Origin: Desulfobacterales bacterium
Lineage (GTDB): Bacteria > Desulfobacterota > Desulfobacteria > Desulfobacterales > Desulfosalsimonadaceae
Length of the DNA: 10,055 nt
Assembly (NCBI GenBank): GCA_029933295.1
Contig: JAOZOL010000075.1
Coordinates: 1 to 10,055 of the forward strand
Reading direction: 5' to 3'
The notes beneath the pieces are model-generated. The model was not told the DNA's origin. It worked only from the letters and a program-made list of their open reading frames with translations, and did not search any database. Position numbers and translations under genes: made by a program. Each line of letters starts with the position of its first letter. Position 1 is the first letter of the stretch. Positions 1 through 6,624 of the stretch are shown piece after piece.

Positions 1-33
1 AATATTTTTTCTTATCAATTTTCACCCGAAGGG

Positions 34-124
34 CGAGCCGGAGGCTCCCATCTGCTGCGTTATTAACGGCTTGCAATATATAGCTGCGCCGTTAAATGCC
101 TTGCATATGGAAGCCTCCGGCTCG
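34..124. repeat. Long imperfect palindrome (hairpin-forming repeat) upstream of the phosphatase gene
   Basis: Outer arms 34-46 (CGAGCCGGAGGCT) and 112-124 (AGCCTCCGGCTCG) are perfect reverse complements of 13 bases. Inner arms 63-70 (TTAACGGC) and 88-95 (GCCGTTAA) are also perfect, closing a 17-base loop. Between the two arm pairs, several further bases can pair (CCAT and TGC blocks). The whole could fold as one 91-base stem-loop with an internal bulge. No coding frame runs through it. It lacks a T-run after the stem, so it does not look like an ordinary intrinsic terminator. It may be a dispersed REP/MITE-type repeat or a structured RNA; the copy number elsewhere in the genome cannot be seen here. 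Confidence 0.7.
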
Positions 125-197
125 TGCAAAATTCAGGTATTAAAACAACTTTGTTTTTCAAAACCAAAAAGCCGGATCACCCGTTCGGGTACAGAAA

Positions 198-1025
198 ATG
201 AATCATTTAAATTATGGATTTAACAGTCATGTGGGTAACGTCCGTTCTCATAATGAGGACTATTTGCGCGCAGAACCTGAATTGGGGCTTTGGGTTGTAG
301 CAGATGGAATGGGCGGGCATAAAGGCGGCGAAACCGCATCCATGATTGCCGCCGACTTTATTGTTGATAAAATAAGAACCGGAGAAACATTAGAAGCATC
401 AATTGCCCAGGCTCATCACGCTATTTTGCAGGCAAGTAAAGAAGGAAAAGGGCCGGAGGGAATGGGTACCACTGTAGTGGCCCTTAAAATAACAGACAAT
501 ACCTGTGAAATTTCATGGGTTGGGGACTGCCGGGCATATTTGTGGGACGGCACCATTTTTAAACAGCTTACAAAGGATCATTCGTATGTCCAACAGCTTG
601 TAGACACAGGCGTGATTTCCAGCGAAGAGTCTATCCGGCACCCCTATCAGGATGTTCTTCTGCAGGCGCTGGGAGCAACAGATATTCCGGATGTCAATGT
701 TGAAACAATCATCCATGAAATGTATCAAGGCGAACAGATTCTGCTTTGCAGTGATGGACTTACCAAGGAACTCAATGACAGCGATATTGCCGACGCGCTG
801 GCCCTTGAATTAAATGAACAGAAAAAAACGGATTATCTGATTTCTGCGGCTTTAAAAAATACCGGCAGAGACAATATCACTGCCATACTGGTGTCCGCAG
901 ATGAGGATGCGCCGGCTAAAATACCGGGCGCTGATACGGTGCCGATGAATACGAAAAAATTAAATCAAGCCGGCCTTTTCGAAAAACTGCGTGCCTGGCT
1001 GAGAGGAATGTTTCCAATATTTTGA
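198..1025 (+). CDS. PP2C-family Ser/Thr protein phosphatase (Stp/PrpC type)
   Basis: Metal-dependent phosphatase predicted to remove phosphate from Ser/Thr residues of targets of the kinase encoded next to it. Family hallmarks are in order: NED (D21), VADGMGGHKGGE (D36), GTT near residue 95, WVGDCRAYLW, LLCSDGLT (D186) and GRDNITAIL (D225), so the metal-binding acidic residues appear intact. The catalytic core fills about residues 5-240, the usual length for bacterial PP2C. A 35-residue tail follows, ending in a hydrophobic/basic stretch (GLFEKLRAWLRGMFPIF) that could be an amphipathic helix. No signal peptide, so cytoplasmic. ATG at 198 is the first start after an in-frame stop at 141; the Shine-Dalgarno is weak and a small ACCC/GGGT stem (179-190) lies just before it. 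The kinase gene begins 19 bases after the stop, so co-transcription is likely. Confidence 0.93.
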   Translation: MNHLNYGFNSHVGNVRSHNEDYLRAEPELGLWVVADGMGGHKGGETASMIAADFIVDKIRTGETLEASIAQAHHAILQASKEGKGPEGMGTTVVALKITDNTCEISWVGDCRAYLWDGTIFKQLTKDHSYVQQLVDTGVISSEESIRHPYQDVLLQALGATDIPDVNVETIIHEMYQGEQILLCSDGLTKELNDSDIADALALELNEQKKTDYLISAALKNTGRDNITAILVSADEDAPAKIPGADTVPMNTKKLNQAGLFEKLRAWLRGMFPIF

Positions 1026-1044
1026 TAAAGCTAATATACCATCT

Positions 1045-3975
1045 ATGATCAAAATCCCTAATTATGAAATAGGAAAATTGGCCGGACGCGGCGGTGTCGC
1101 AGAAGTATATCTTGCCACACACACACTGCTGGACAGAACCGTTGCGATAAAACTGATTTCTCCTGCAAAAAGCGATGAGCTCTCCGACAAGCGTTTCTTA
1201 AAAGAAGCAAAAGTAGTTGCCAGGCTTCGTCAATCAAATATTATTTCAATTTATGACGTCGGTATTCTTGATGGTAAGTATTATATTATCATGGAGTATC
1301 TTGAGGGTGGAGACCTCAAACAACGCATAAAACAGGTTTTGACTGTTGAACAAAGCCTTAAAATACTCAGGCAGATTACCCTGGCCATCGCACATGCCCA
1401 TGACAAAGGATTTATTCACCGTGATATCAAATCACAAAATATCATGTTTCGCGCAGATGGGACGGCCGTTCTGACGGACTTTGGCATTGTAAAGGATTTG
1501 ACGGCCGAAAGCGGTTATACGGTAGACGGAACCAGTATCGGCACCCCGCATTATATGAGCCCGGAGCAGGCCTTAGGGTCAGAAAAAATAGACTGGCGAA
1601 CGGATTTATACAGCCTGGGCGTCACTTTCTACGAAATGCTCACTGGCTCTGTTCCCTATTTTGCTGATTCCGTCATTGCTGTTGCATTAAAACATATTAA
1701 TGATCCTGTTCCGCAATTGCCGGAAAAGTTTGCGCGTTTCCAGCCGATCATTGATAAATTAATGGCCAAAAAACCCGAGGACCGGTTCCAGTCTGCTCAT
1801 TATCTTCTCCGTGAAATAGACAAACTTGAAGGAAAAGATCTTTTAGCCGAGACAATTGAACAAAAAGTCAAACCCGTACAAAAAATAAATCCTGTCAGAA
1901 TCCTACTGGCTGTCCTGGCTGTCTGTTTGATCAGCGGCGTGGTTTTTATAAGCCACCCGTATTTAATCGATCTGCCGGTTATAAAAAATCTGCCGATTAT
2001 GAAAAATCAAATTGACCGGCAAGAACCTGCAAATAAAGCTAAAACATCACCTCCCAGCCAAACAAGATCACCCGCTCAGGCCCCGCCTTCCTCTTCTGAG
2101 TCCGAAACGCCGCGAAAAGAACAGGTTGGCATTGATCTGGCAGATATCATCAACACGGAATTATTAACCAAAGCCATAGAAAACAAAAATTATTCCGAAG
2201 CACTCCAGTATGTTGACGATGCCAGATATAAATTACCGGCATCTTCGAACGAAATGCTGCAAAAAGCCGATAATTTTATAAAATCGAAACAATTCATTAA
2301 TGCCGGAGATATGTATAGTACGGTTTTATCCGTCGATCCGATGAACACTCCGGCGTTACTCGGTTTGCTTTACGTGGCCGTCGAAAAACAAATGGACCTG
2401 GCAGGACGGAATAAATCTTCAATAGCCGACCACGCTACGTTATTGTCACTTTTGACCAAAGCCATAAAAATAACTTCTCTCAAACATTTCAAACGCTTGA
2501 AAATTGACACACTGGAATCGCTCTATGAAGCAGCTGAAAAAAAATATAAGCAGCAAAAGTTAAAAAAAGCCGATCAATGGACGAAAACCGGCCTGAAATA
2601 TGCACCGGATCATCTGAGACTAAAAAAACTCAGTTATCGCATTCATGCAAAAATCTGCTTAAACAAAAACCGGTTAACATTGCCAAAAGATGATAATGCC
2701 CTGGCCTATTTTCAACAGATCCTGAAGCTGGACCCGGAGGATCAGGATGCTAAAAAAGGAATATCACGTATTGTAGCTAAATATAAAACCATGGCCCAGG
2801 CTGCACAAAAAAACAACAACAATACCGAAGCAGCCCAATTGATAAAAAGGGCCCGGACTATCGATCCGGATAATAAAGAATTAAAAATAATAGAGATGAT
2901 GATTTCAGGCGATAACGGGGGATCAAAACAGGAAAGCGCAAAATTCTATTTAAATGCCCTTAAGTTAAACCCCGCCAACGCCAAGGCAAAAAAAAAGCTT
3001 GATGCAATTGTCAGGGATCTTGATAAAAACGGCAATACGAAAAAAGCCATGGCCATTTTAAAACAGGCGCTTTCGATCGCTCCGAAAGATCCGGCGTTTA
3101 ACAAAAGGTTTACTACCATTGATCGGTATCAGAAGGTGATCACTAAAATTTCACAATCATTGTCAAAAATTAAACAAATTCAATCAGTTAGCGAAAAGAT
3201 TGCTCCCTATCAATCTTTATTTACATCCCTGGATTCAGCCATTACCACCTATGGCAAAAAAAAGCTGATGCGCCTGAGGCAAGACAGCATCACACAGGTA
3301 AAAAAGGATATTGAAAAACAGAAAGGCCTAAGCCAGTCCATCCCCGATAAATTTGCAAATCTGGTCTCAACGCATCTACCCGAACTAAATGAATATGTGA
3401 AAAACTCCCAGTATGACATATTGCTTGCAAAAGGCGATACTGCGTTTACAAAACAGGAAATGGCCGATTATTATTTAAAAGCCTTTGTATTGATAAAAAA
3501 CCGCGAAACGGCGAAAAAAAAAATCGGATCACTGGTATTGGAGCTTGATGCTGAAAATAAAAACAGTGAGGCGATGGCTGTTATACAACAAGCCCTGGCC
3601 ATTGCACCGGATGATTCTAAATTTAATAAACTGCTCTTACGCATCAAGCACGAAATTAAAATTTTCGTCACCCCTTCCGGGTGTGGCAAGGAAAATATCA
3701 TTATTTTTACAATGCCGGTTTTCACGAATAAATTAAATCTTTGTATCCAATATCGAAATCTGGAACCCGACAGCATAGTAAATGTCGTGCTGGAGCATAA
3801 AAATACTCATTCCATGGAAATCCCGGTTGTTTTAAACGGCCGTTCCGGAAACAAATCGGTTAGCATCACAGCGCCGGTGGAAGGATTTGCAATAGGCAAT
3901 TATTCAATTCTGGTCAAACAAAAGGAAAAAATATTAACCAAAAGCCGGATAGAATTTATTCCAAAACGGAGGTAA
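1045..3975 (+). CDS. Hanks-type Ser/Thr protein kinase with one membrane span and a periplasmic TPR tail
   Basis: Receptor-like protein kinase of PknB type. The kinase domain (about residues 5-262) has the Gly loop GRGGVAEV, Lys36 in VAIK, Glu54 in helix C, HRD at 125-127 followed by KSQN, DFG at 145-147, and the activation segment GTSIGTPHYMSPEQ; all catalytic residues are present, so it should be active. A hydrophobic span lies at about 286-303, then a Pro/Ser-rich linker (about 332-358). From about 375 to 865 there are helical TPR-like repeats with typical LDPEDQDA and IDPDNKE turns. Residues 622-689 and 797-864 are a gap-free internal duplication. The last ~105 residues (870-976) are rich in beta-type sequence and were not recognised. 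With the kinase inside, the TPR and terminal domain should face the periplasm and act as a sensor or partner-binding region. It lies between the phosphatase gene and a putative lipoprotein gene whose ribosome-binding site overlaps its own 3' end. Shine-Dalgarno at ATG 1045 is weak, consistent with translation coupled to the phosphatase gene. Confidence 0.93.
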   Translation: MIKIPNYEIGKLAGRGGVAEVYLATHTLLDRTVAIKLISPAKSDELSDKRFLKEAKVVARLRQSNIISIYDVGILDGKYYIIMEYLEGGDLKQRIKQVLTVEQSLKILRQITLAIAHAHDKGFIHRDIKSQNIMFRADGTAVLTDFGIVKDLTAESGYTVDGTSIGTPHYMSPEQALGSEKIDWRTDLYSLGVTFYEMLTGSVPYFADSVIAVALKHINDPVPQLPEKFARFQPIIDKLMAKKPEDRFQSAHYLLREIDKLEGKDLLAETIEQKVKPVQKINPVRILLAVLAVCLISGVVFISHPYLIDLPVIKNLPIMKNQIDRQEPANKAKTSPPSQTRSPAQAPPSSSESETPRKEQVGIDLADIINTELLTKAIENKNYSEALQYVDDARYKLPASSNEMLQKADNFIKSKQFINAGDMYSTVLSVDPMNTPALLGLLYVAVEKQMDLAGRNKSSIADHATLLSLLTKAIKITSLKHFKRLKIDTLESLYEAAEKKYKQQKLKKADQWTKTGLKYAPDHLRLKKLSYRIHAKICLNKNRLTLPKDDNALAYFQQILKLDPEDQDAKKGISRIVAKYKTMAQAAQKNNNNTEAAQLIKRARTIDPDNKELKIIEMMISGDNGGSKQESAKFYLNALKLNPANAKAKKKLDAIVRDLDKNGNTKKAMAILKQALSIAPKDPAFNKRFTTIDRYQKVITKISQSLSKIKQIQSVSEKIAPYQSLFTSLDSAITTYGKKKLMRLRQDSITQVKKDIEKQKGLSQSIPDKFANLVSTHLPELNEYVKNSQYDILLAKGDTAFTKQEMADYYLKAFVLIKNRETAKKKIGSLVLELDAENKNSEAMAVIQQALAIAPDDSKFNKLLLRIKHEIKIFVTPSGCGKENIIIFTMPVFTNKLNLCIQYRNLEPDSIVNVVLEHKNTHSMEIPVVLNGRSGNKSVSITAPVEGFAIGNYSILVKQKEKILTKSRIEFIPKRR
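3968..3972 (+). promoter_or_regulatory. Ribosome-binding site of the lipoprotein gene, inside the kinase 3' end
   Basis: GGAGG lies 8 bases before the ATG at 3981 and directly before the kinase stop codon TAA (3973-3975). This is the strongest Shine-Dalgarno in the cluster. Its position inside the upstream gene suggests coupled translation of kinase and lipoprotein. Confidence 0.75.
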
Positions 3976-3980
3976 CGGAC

Positions 3981-4862
3981 ATGAAATGGCTATTTCTTTT
4001 TATTATGAGTTCAATGCTTGGTCTGGGCTGTGCAAATTGTCAAAAAATTCAGCAACAATTTGATACTTGCCAGACAACTTTGACGGATCAGGACTTTATT
4101 ATTAAAAAACAGGAATCAACACTCAGGCAAAATGATCAAAAAATTGCAGAGCTAAAAGAAACCATTGCGACAATGGAATCCGACATTGCTGAATTAAACA
4201 GGAAATTAAAAATCAGTTCAAGTGAAAAAGGCCGGTATGATGATCGTTTGAAAAGCATTACATTTTCGGTCAGGAAATTTATCAAAAAACAAATTCAGGA
4301 CAACCGGACCTTTTTGACGGATATTGCCATGGATGATTTTATCGGCAATGAATTGATCAAAAGAGAACATTCCGGTGAATCCGGCATATTTATCGTCGAC
4401 GTATCTCACCCTGTTCCCGGCAGCGGGCAAATCAATGGCATCGGCGGTTATTTTTCCGGTTCAGCCGACATGATCGTGAAATTGTTAAGACCTGTGGGTA
4501 AAAATTATGTCGTGACCTATGAAAAAAAGCTTGCCGTCAAAACAGACCGGACCGGCAAGCATTATATCGATTTTGACAATCCTTTAATTGTTGAAAAAAA
4601 TGATGTTATTGCGTATTATTTTCCCAAAACAGTAAATGTACCCTATGACAGCGGTATCGGCACAACCGCATATTCAAAAATGAAATCGGATAAATTTAAA
4701 CAGGGCGGCCCGGTGGAAGCCGATGATATATGGCACAAAGGAGAAACCCTTAGAAAATACTCATTAAGTTACTATGGCATATTTAATACAAAACCAAAAG
4801 CAATGCATCTTAATCTTAATAAAATCGAAAATCTGGGAAAATGGGACACCATGGCAAAATAA
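3981..4862 (+). CDS. Putative coiled-coil lipoprotein of unknown function
   Basis: The protein is 293 residues. The N terminus is a short basic-hydrophobic signal (MKWLFLFIMSSMLGLG) followed by Cys17. The LGLGC context is only an approximate lipobox, with Leu at -2 and -4 rather than -3; Cys20 and Cys29 follow. Residues about 30-85 are Lys/Glu/Gln-rich with heptad-like spacing (for example KIAELKETIATMESDIAEL), pointing to a coiled coil. The rest (about 125-275) alternates hydrophobic and polar residues with Gly-rich turns, as in a beta-sandwich; I did not recognise a family. It would sit in the periplasm, anchored to a membrane if lipidated. It begins 5 bases after the kinase stop, so it is probably co-expressed and may be a ligand, anchor or sensor partner for the kinase's periplasmic TPR tail. 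That role is inference from position and topology. A secreted non-lipidated protein is the main alternative. Confidence 0.8.
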   Translation: MKWLFLFIMSSMLGLGCANCQKIQQQFDTCQTTLTDQDFIIKKQESTLRQNDQKIAELKETIATMESDIAELNRKLKISSSEKGRYDDRLKSITFSVRKFIKKQIQDNRTFLTDIAMDDFIGNELIKREHSGESGIFIVDVSHPVPGSGQINGIGGYFSGSADMIVKLLRPVGKNYVVTYEKKLAVKTDRTGKHYIDFDNPLIVEKNDVIAYYFPKTVNVPYDSGIGTTAYSKMKSDKFKQGGPVEADDIWHKGETLRKYSLSYYGIFNTKPKAMHLNLNKIENLGKWDTMAK

Positions 4863-4964
4863 AAATATGAAAACGATTTTTTGAAAATTTTTTAACCTGT
4901 TGCAGTGTATCCATAAACAAAACTTCCAGCATCGTCTGCTGATAAAAGGTAATTTTAATCGATC

Positions 4965-5888
4965 ATGGCAAAAAAAATTAAACCCGTTTCAATATTATTT
5001 GCTGACATTTCAAAAAGTTCCACCATTTATGAAACAATGGGGGATCAGGCCGCCCAGGAAGCAATTGAAAAGATATTAAATCTGCTATCGGATGTGACGC
5101 ACCAGTTTACGGGAGACGTCATTAAAACGGTGGGCGACGCGGTTATCTGTATTTTTGATTCAACCGACAACGCGATTTGCGCTGCGAAATCCATGCAGCA
5201 GAAAATTATTTGTGGTTTACCGGATGCCTCGCATCTCCCCCCAATTAACATACATATCGGTATTCATAATGGTCCTGTTGTGATTGATAAAGGAGATATC
5301 TTCGGCGATGCGGTCAACATCACCGCCCGGGTGGCTGACTATGCCAATCCGCGACAGATTGTTGCAACCCGTGCTGTGATAGAAAGTTTATCTGAAAATT
5401 CAAACCATCAAAAAAAATACCTGTCTAAAATAACCGGCAAAAACATTTCCGGCAAAATTGAACTTTTTGAAATAATTCTTGAGGATCTAGAGATGACGAT
5501 GATCATCGATTCCCAAAAATTATCCGAAATACTGTGTTCAAAGCTGTATTTAAAAAAAGATGGGCAGGAATTGATCATCGATGCTCAAAAACCGATGATT
5601 TCGATTGGACGAGATGATTATAACGATATTGTAATTCATTACTCATGGATTTCAAGAACCCACGCATACATCGAAAACCGGAACGGAATATTCATGGTAA
5701 AAGACAAGAGTTCCAACGGAACCTATATTCATCCCGTGGATTCCGAGCCTGTTTTCATCAAAAAAGGAGAACATCCGATAACTGGACAAGGGAGCATTGT
5801 GTTTGGCCGTGATACTTCAAAACCCCAAAGCGATAATGACGCTTCAGACACGATCGAGTATCATGTTAAAAAGGAACAGTTTGTATAA
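4965..5888 (+). CDS. Class III adenylate cyclase fused to a C-terminal FHA domain
   Basis: Predicted soluble signalling enzyme making cAMP from ATP. The cyclase domain (about residues 5-165) carries the full catalytic set: metal-binding Asp14 (FADIS) and Asp58 (TVGDAV), base-recognising Lys54 and Asp111, and transition-state Asn118 and Arg122 (VNITAR). The Lys/Asp pair favours ATP over GTP. A linker leads to an FHA domain (about 190-285) with its phosphothreonine-binding signature: GR (Arg216), S-x-x-H (Ser230, His233) and SSNGT (249-253). FHA domains bind phosphothreonine peptides, so this protein is a natural reader of the upstream kinase, either through the kinase itself or a shared target. 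There is no membrane segment or signal peptide. The Shine-Dalgarno is weak (AAAAGG, far from ATG 4965). The 102-base gap before it contains only a short CAGCA/TGCTG stem (4927-4941) and no convincing promoter or terminator. Confidence 0.92.
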   Translation: MAKKIKPVSILFADISKSSTIYETMGDQAAQEAIEKILNLLSDVTHQFTGDVIKTVGDAVICIFDSTDNAICAAKSMQQKIICGLPDASHLPPINIHIGIHNGPVVIDKGDIFGDAVNITARVADYANPRQIVATRAVIESLSENSNHQKKYLSKITGKNISGKIELFEIILEDLEMTMIIDSQKLSEILCSKLYLKKDGQELIIDAQKPMISIGRDDYNDIVIHYSWISRTHAYIENRNGIFMVKDKSSNGTYIHPVDSEPVFIKKGEHPITGQGSIVFGRDTSKPQSDNDASDTIEYHVKKEQFV

Positions 5889-5895
5889 TTTTCGC

Positions 5896-6606
5896 TTATA
5901 ACCTCACACGGTTTTCCCGCCCCGAAAATATCTTTTTGACTTTCTCCGGATCATTCCAGATCAGGTCCGTATCATCATATAATGCCTTCAACCGTTCTTC
6001 AACAAGCCGTCTTTTCATTTCAAAATCATCATCATTTAAGTCTTTTGGGATGGTAATGGGAGTACCGAATCTGATAATAACGCGGGAAAAAAGTTTTGGC
6101 ACCATAAATCTGTCCCAGCTCTTCATGCACCACTTTTTTTGCGCTGATGTTATTGTCGGGACAATGGGAAGACCTGCAACCTGGGCGATTTTCAGCAGGC
6201 CTGGTTTCACGACACCAAACGGACCCTTTGGCCCGTCCACAATATGACCGATTTTATACCCCTCAATCGCCAGTTCTTTTAATTTTCCCAAGGCTTCCCG
6301 CCCGCCGCGTGTGGAGGAGCCTCTCACCGGCTCCCACCCGAGCATTTTAACACCCTGTGCAGCCAGATCGCCGTCACGGCTCTGGCTGATCATAATCGCG
6401 ATGGGTTTGCGTTTCGCAAAAAATGTAATCCCCGGAAAAAAACGCTGGTGCCATGAAATATAAATAAGACTTTTACCATGATCAATGATATCGCGTTCAT
6501 TTTCAGGATCAACGATTCTCGTCCGATGAGTGAAAGAAATCATCTTGACAATGAACAGACCAGCATGGGGCAGAATATGCCGATACAACAAAGGGGTCAA
6601 GTCCAT
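5896..6606 (-). CDS. DUF374 lysophospholipid acyltransferase-like protein, with an element-derived start
   Basis: Member of the lysophospholipid acyltransferase superfamily, DUF374 branch, likely a membrane-associated acyl transfer enzyme for lipid or lipid A-type substrates; the exact substrate is unknown. Visible family motifs are ISWHQRF (about 48-54), ISQSRDGD, GWEPVRGSSTRGGREAL, HIVDGPKGPFG and PGLLKIAQVAGLPIVP. The length, 236 residues, is somewhat normal for the branch. It is convergent with the cyclase gene, with 7 bases between the stop codons. The start at 6606 lies inside the left end of the neighbouring transposable element, so residues 1-5 (MDLTP) come from that element and LLYRHILP begins the original sequence. 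The native start was probably lost. Met22 (6543) is the next ATG, but it would remove conserved-looking N-terminal sequence. Start codon overlaps the transposase 3' end by 10 bases, so transcription may come from the transposase gene. Confidence 0.88.
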   Translation of the reverse strand: MDLTPLLYRHILPHAGLFIVKMISFTHRTRIVDPENERDIIDHGKSLIYISWHQRFFPGITFFAKRKPIAIMISQSRDGDLAAQGVKMLGWEPVRGSSTRGGREALGKLKELAIEGYKIGHIVDGPKGPFGVVKPGLLKIAQVAGLPIVPTITSAQKKWCMKSWDRFMVPKLFSRVIIRFGTPITIPKDLNDDDFEMKRRLVEERLKALYDDTDLIWNDPEKVKKIFSGRENRVRL

Positions 6607-6624
6607 TCTTGACCTTTTATAATC
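6593..6624 (+). repeat. Left terminal inverted repeat / REP-like hairpin
   Basis: The core GGTCAAG (6595-6601), TCCATT loop, CTTGACC (6608-6614) is a perfect 7-base stem-loop. The block pairs as an inverted copy with 7600-7630. It holds the transposase stop codon (complement of 6597-6599) and, in the hairpin loop, the acyltransferase start codon (complement of 6604-6606). Confidence 0.8.

Noticed and set aside
3471..3776. 101-residue open frame on the - strand inside the kinase gene
   Set aside because: It is antisense to a strongly supported coding region with continuous repeat motifs and has no recognisable domain.
4881..4910. Possible promoter TTGAAA ... GTGTAT before the cyclase gene
   Set aside because: The -10 match is poor and A+T-rich spacers make chance matches likely. 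The cyclase may have its own promoter, but this one cannot be supported.
4927..4941. CAGCA/TGCTG stem-loop between the lipoprotein and cyclase genes as a terminator
   Set aside because: The stem is only 5 bases and is followed by ATAAAAGG, not a T-run.
5889..5895. Bidirectional terminator between the convergent cyclase and acyltransferase genes
   Set aside because: Only 7 bases separate the stops, and no stem with a T-run is visible on either side.
5936..6350. Open frames on the + strand over the acyltransferase gene
   Set aside because: Antisense shadows of a gene with clear DUF374 motifs.
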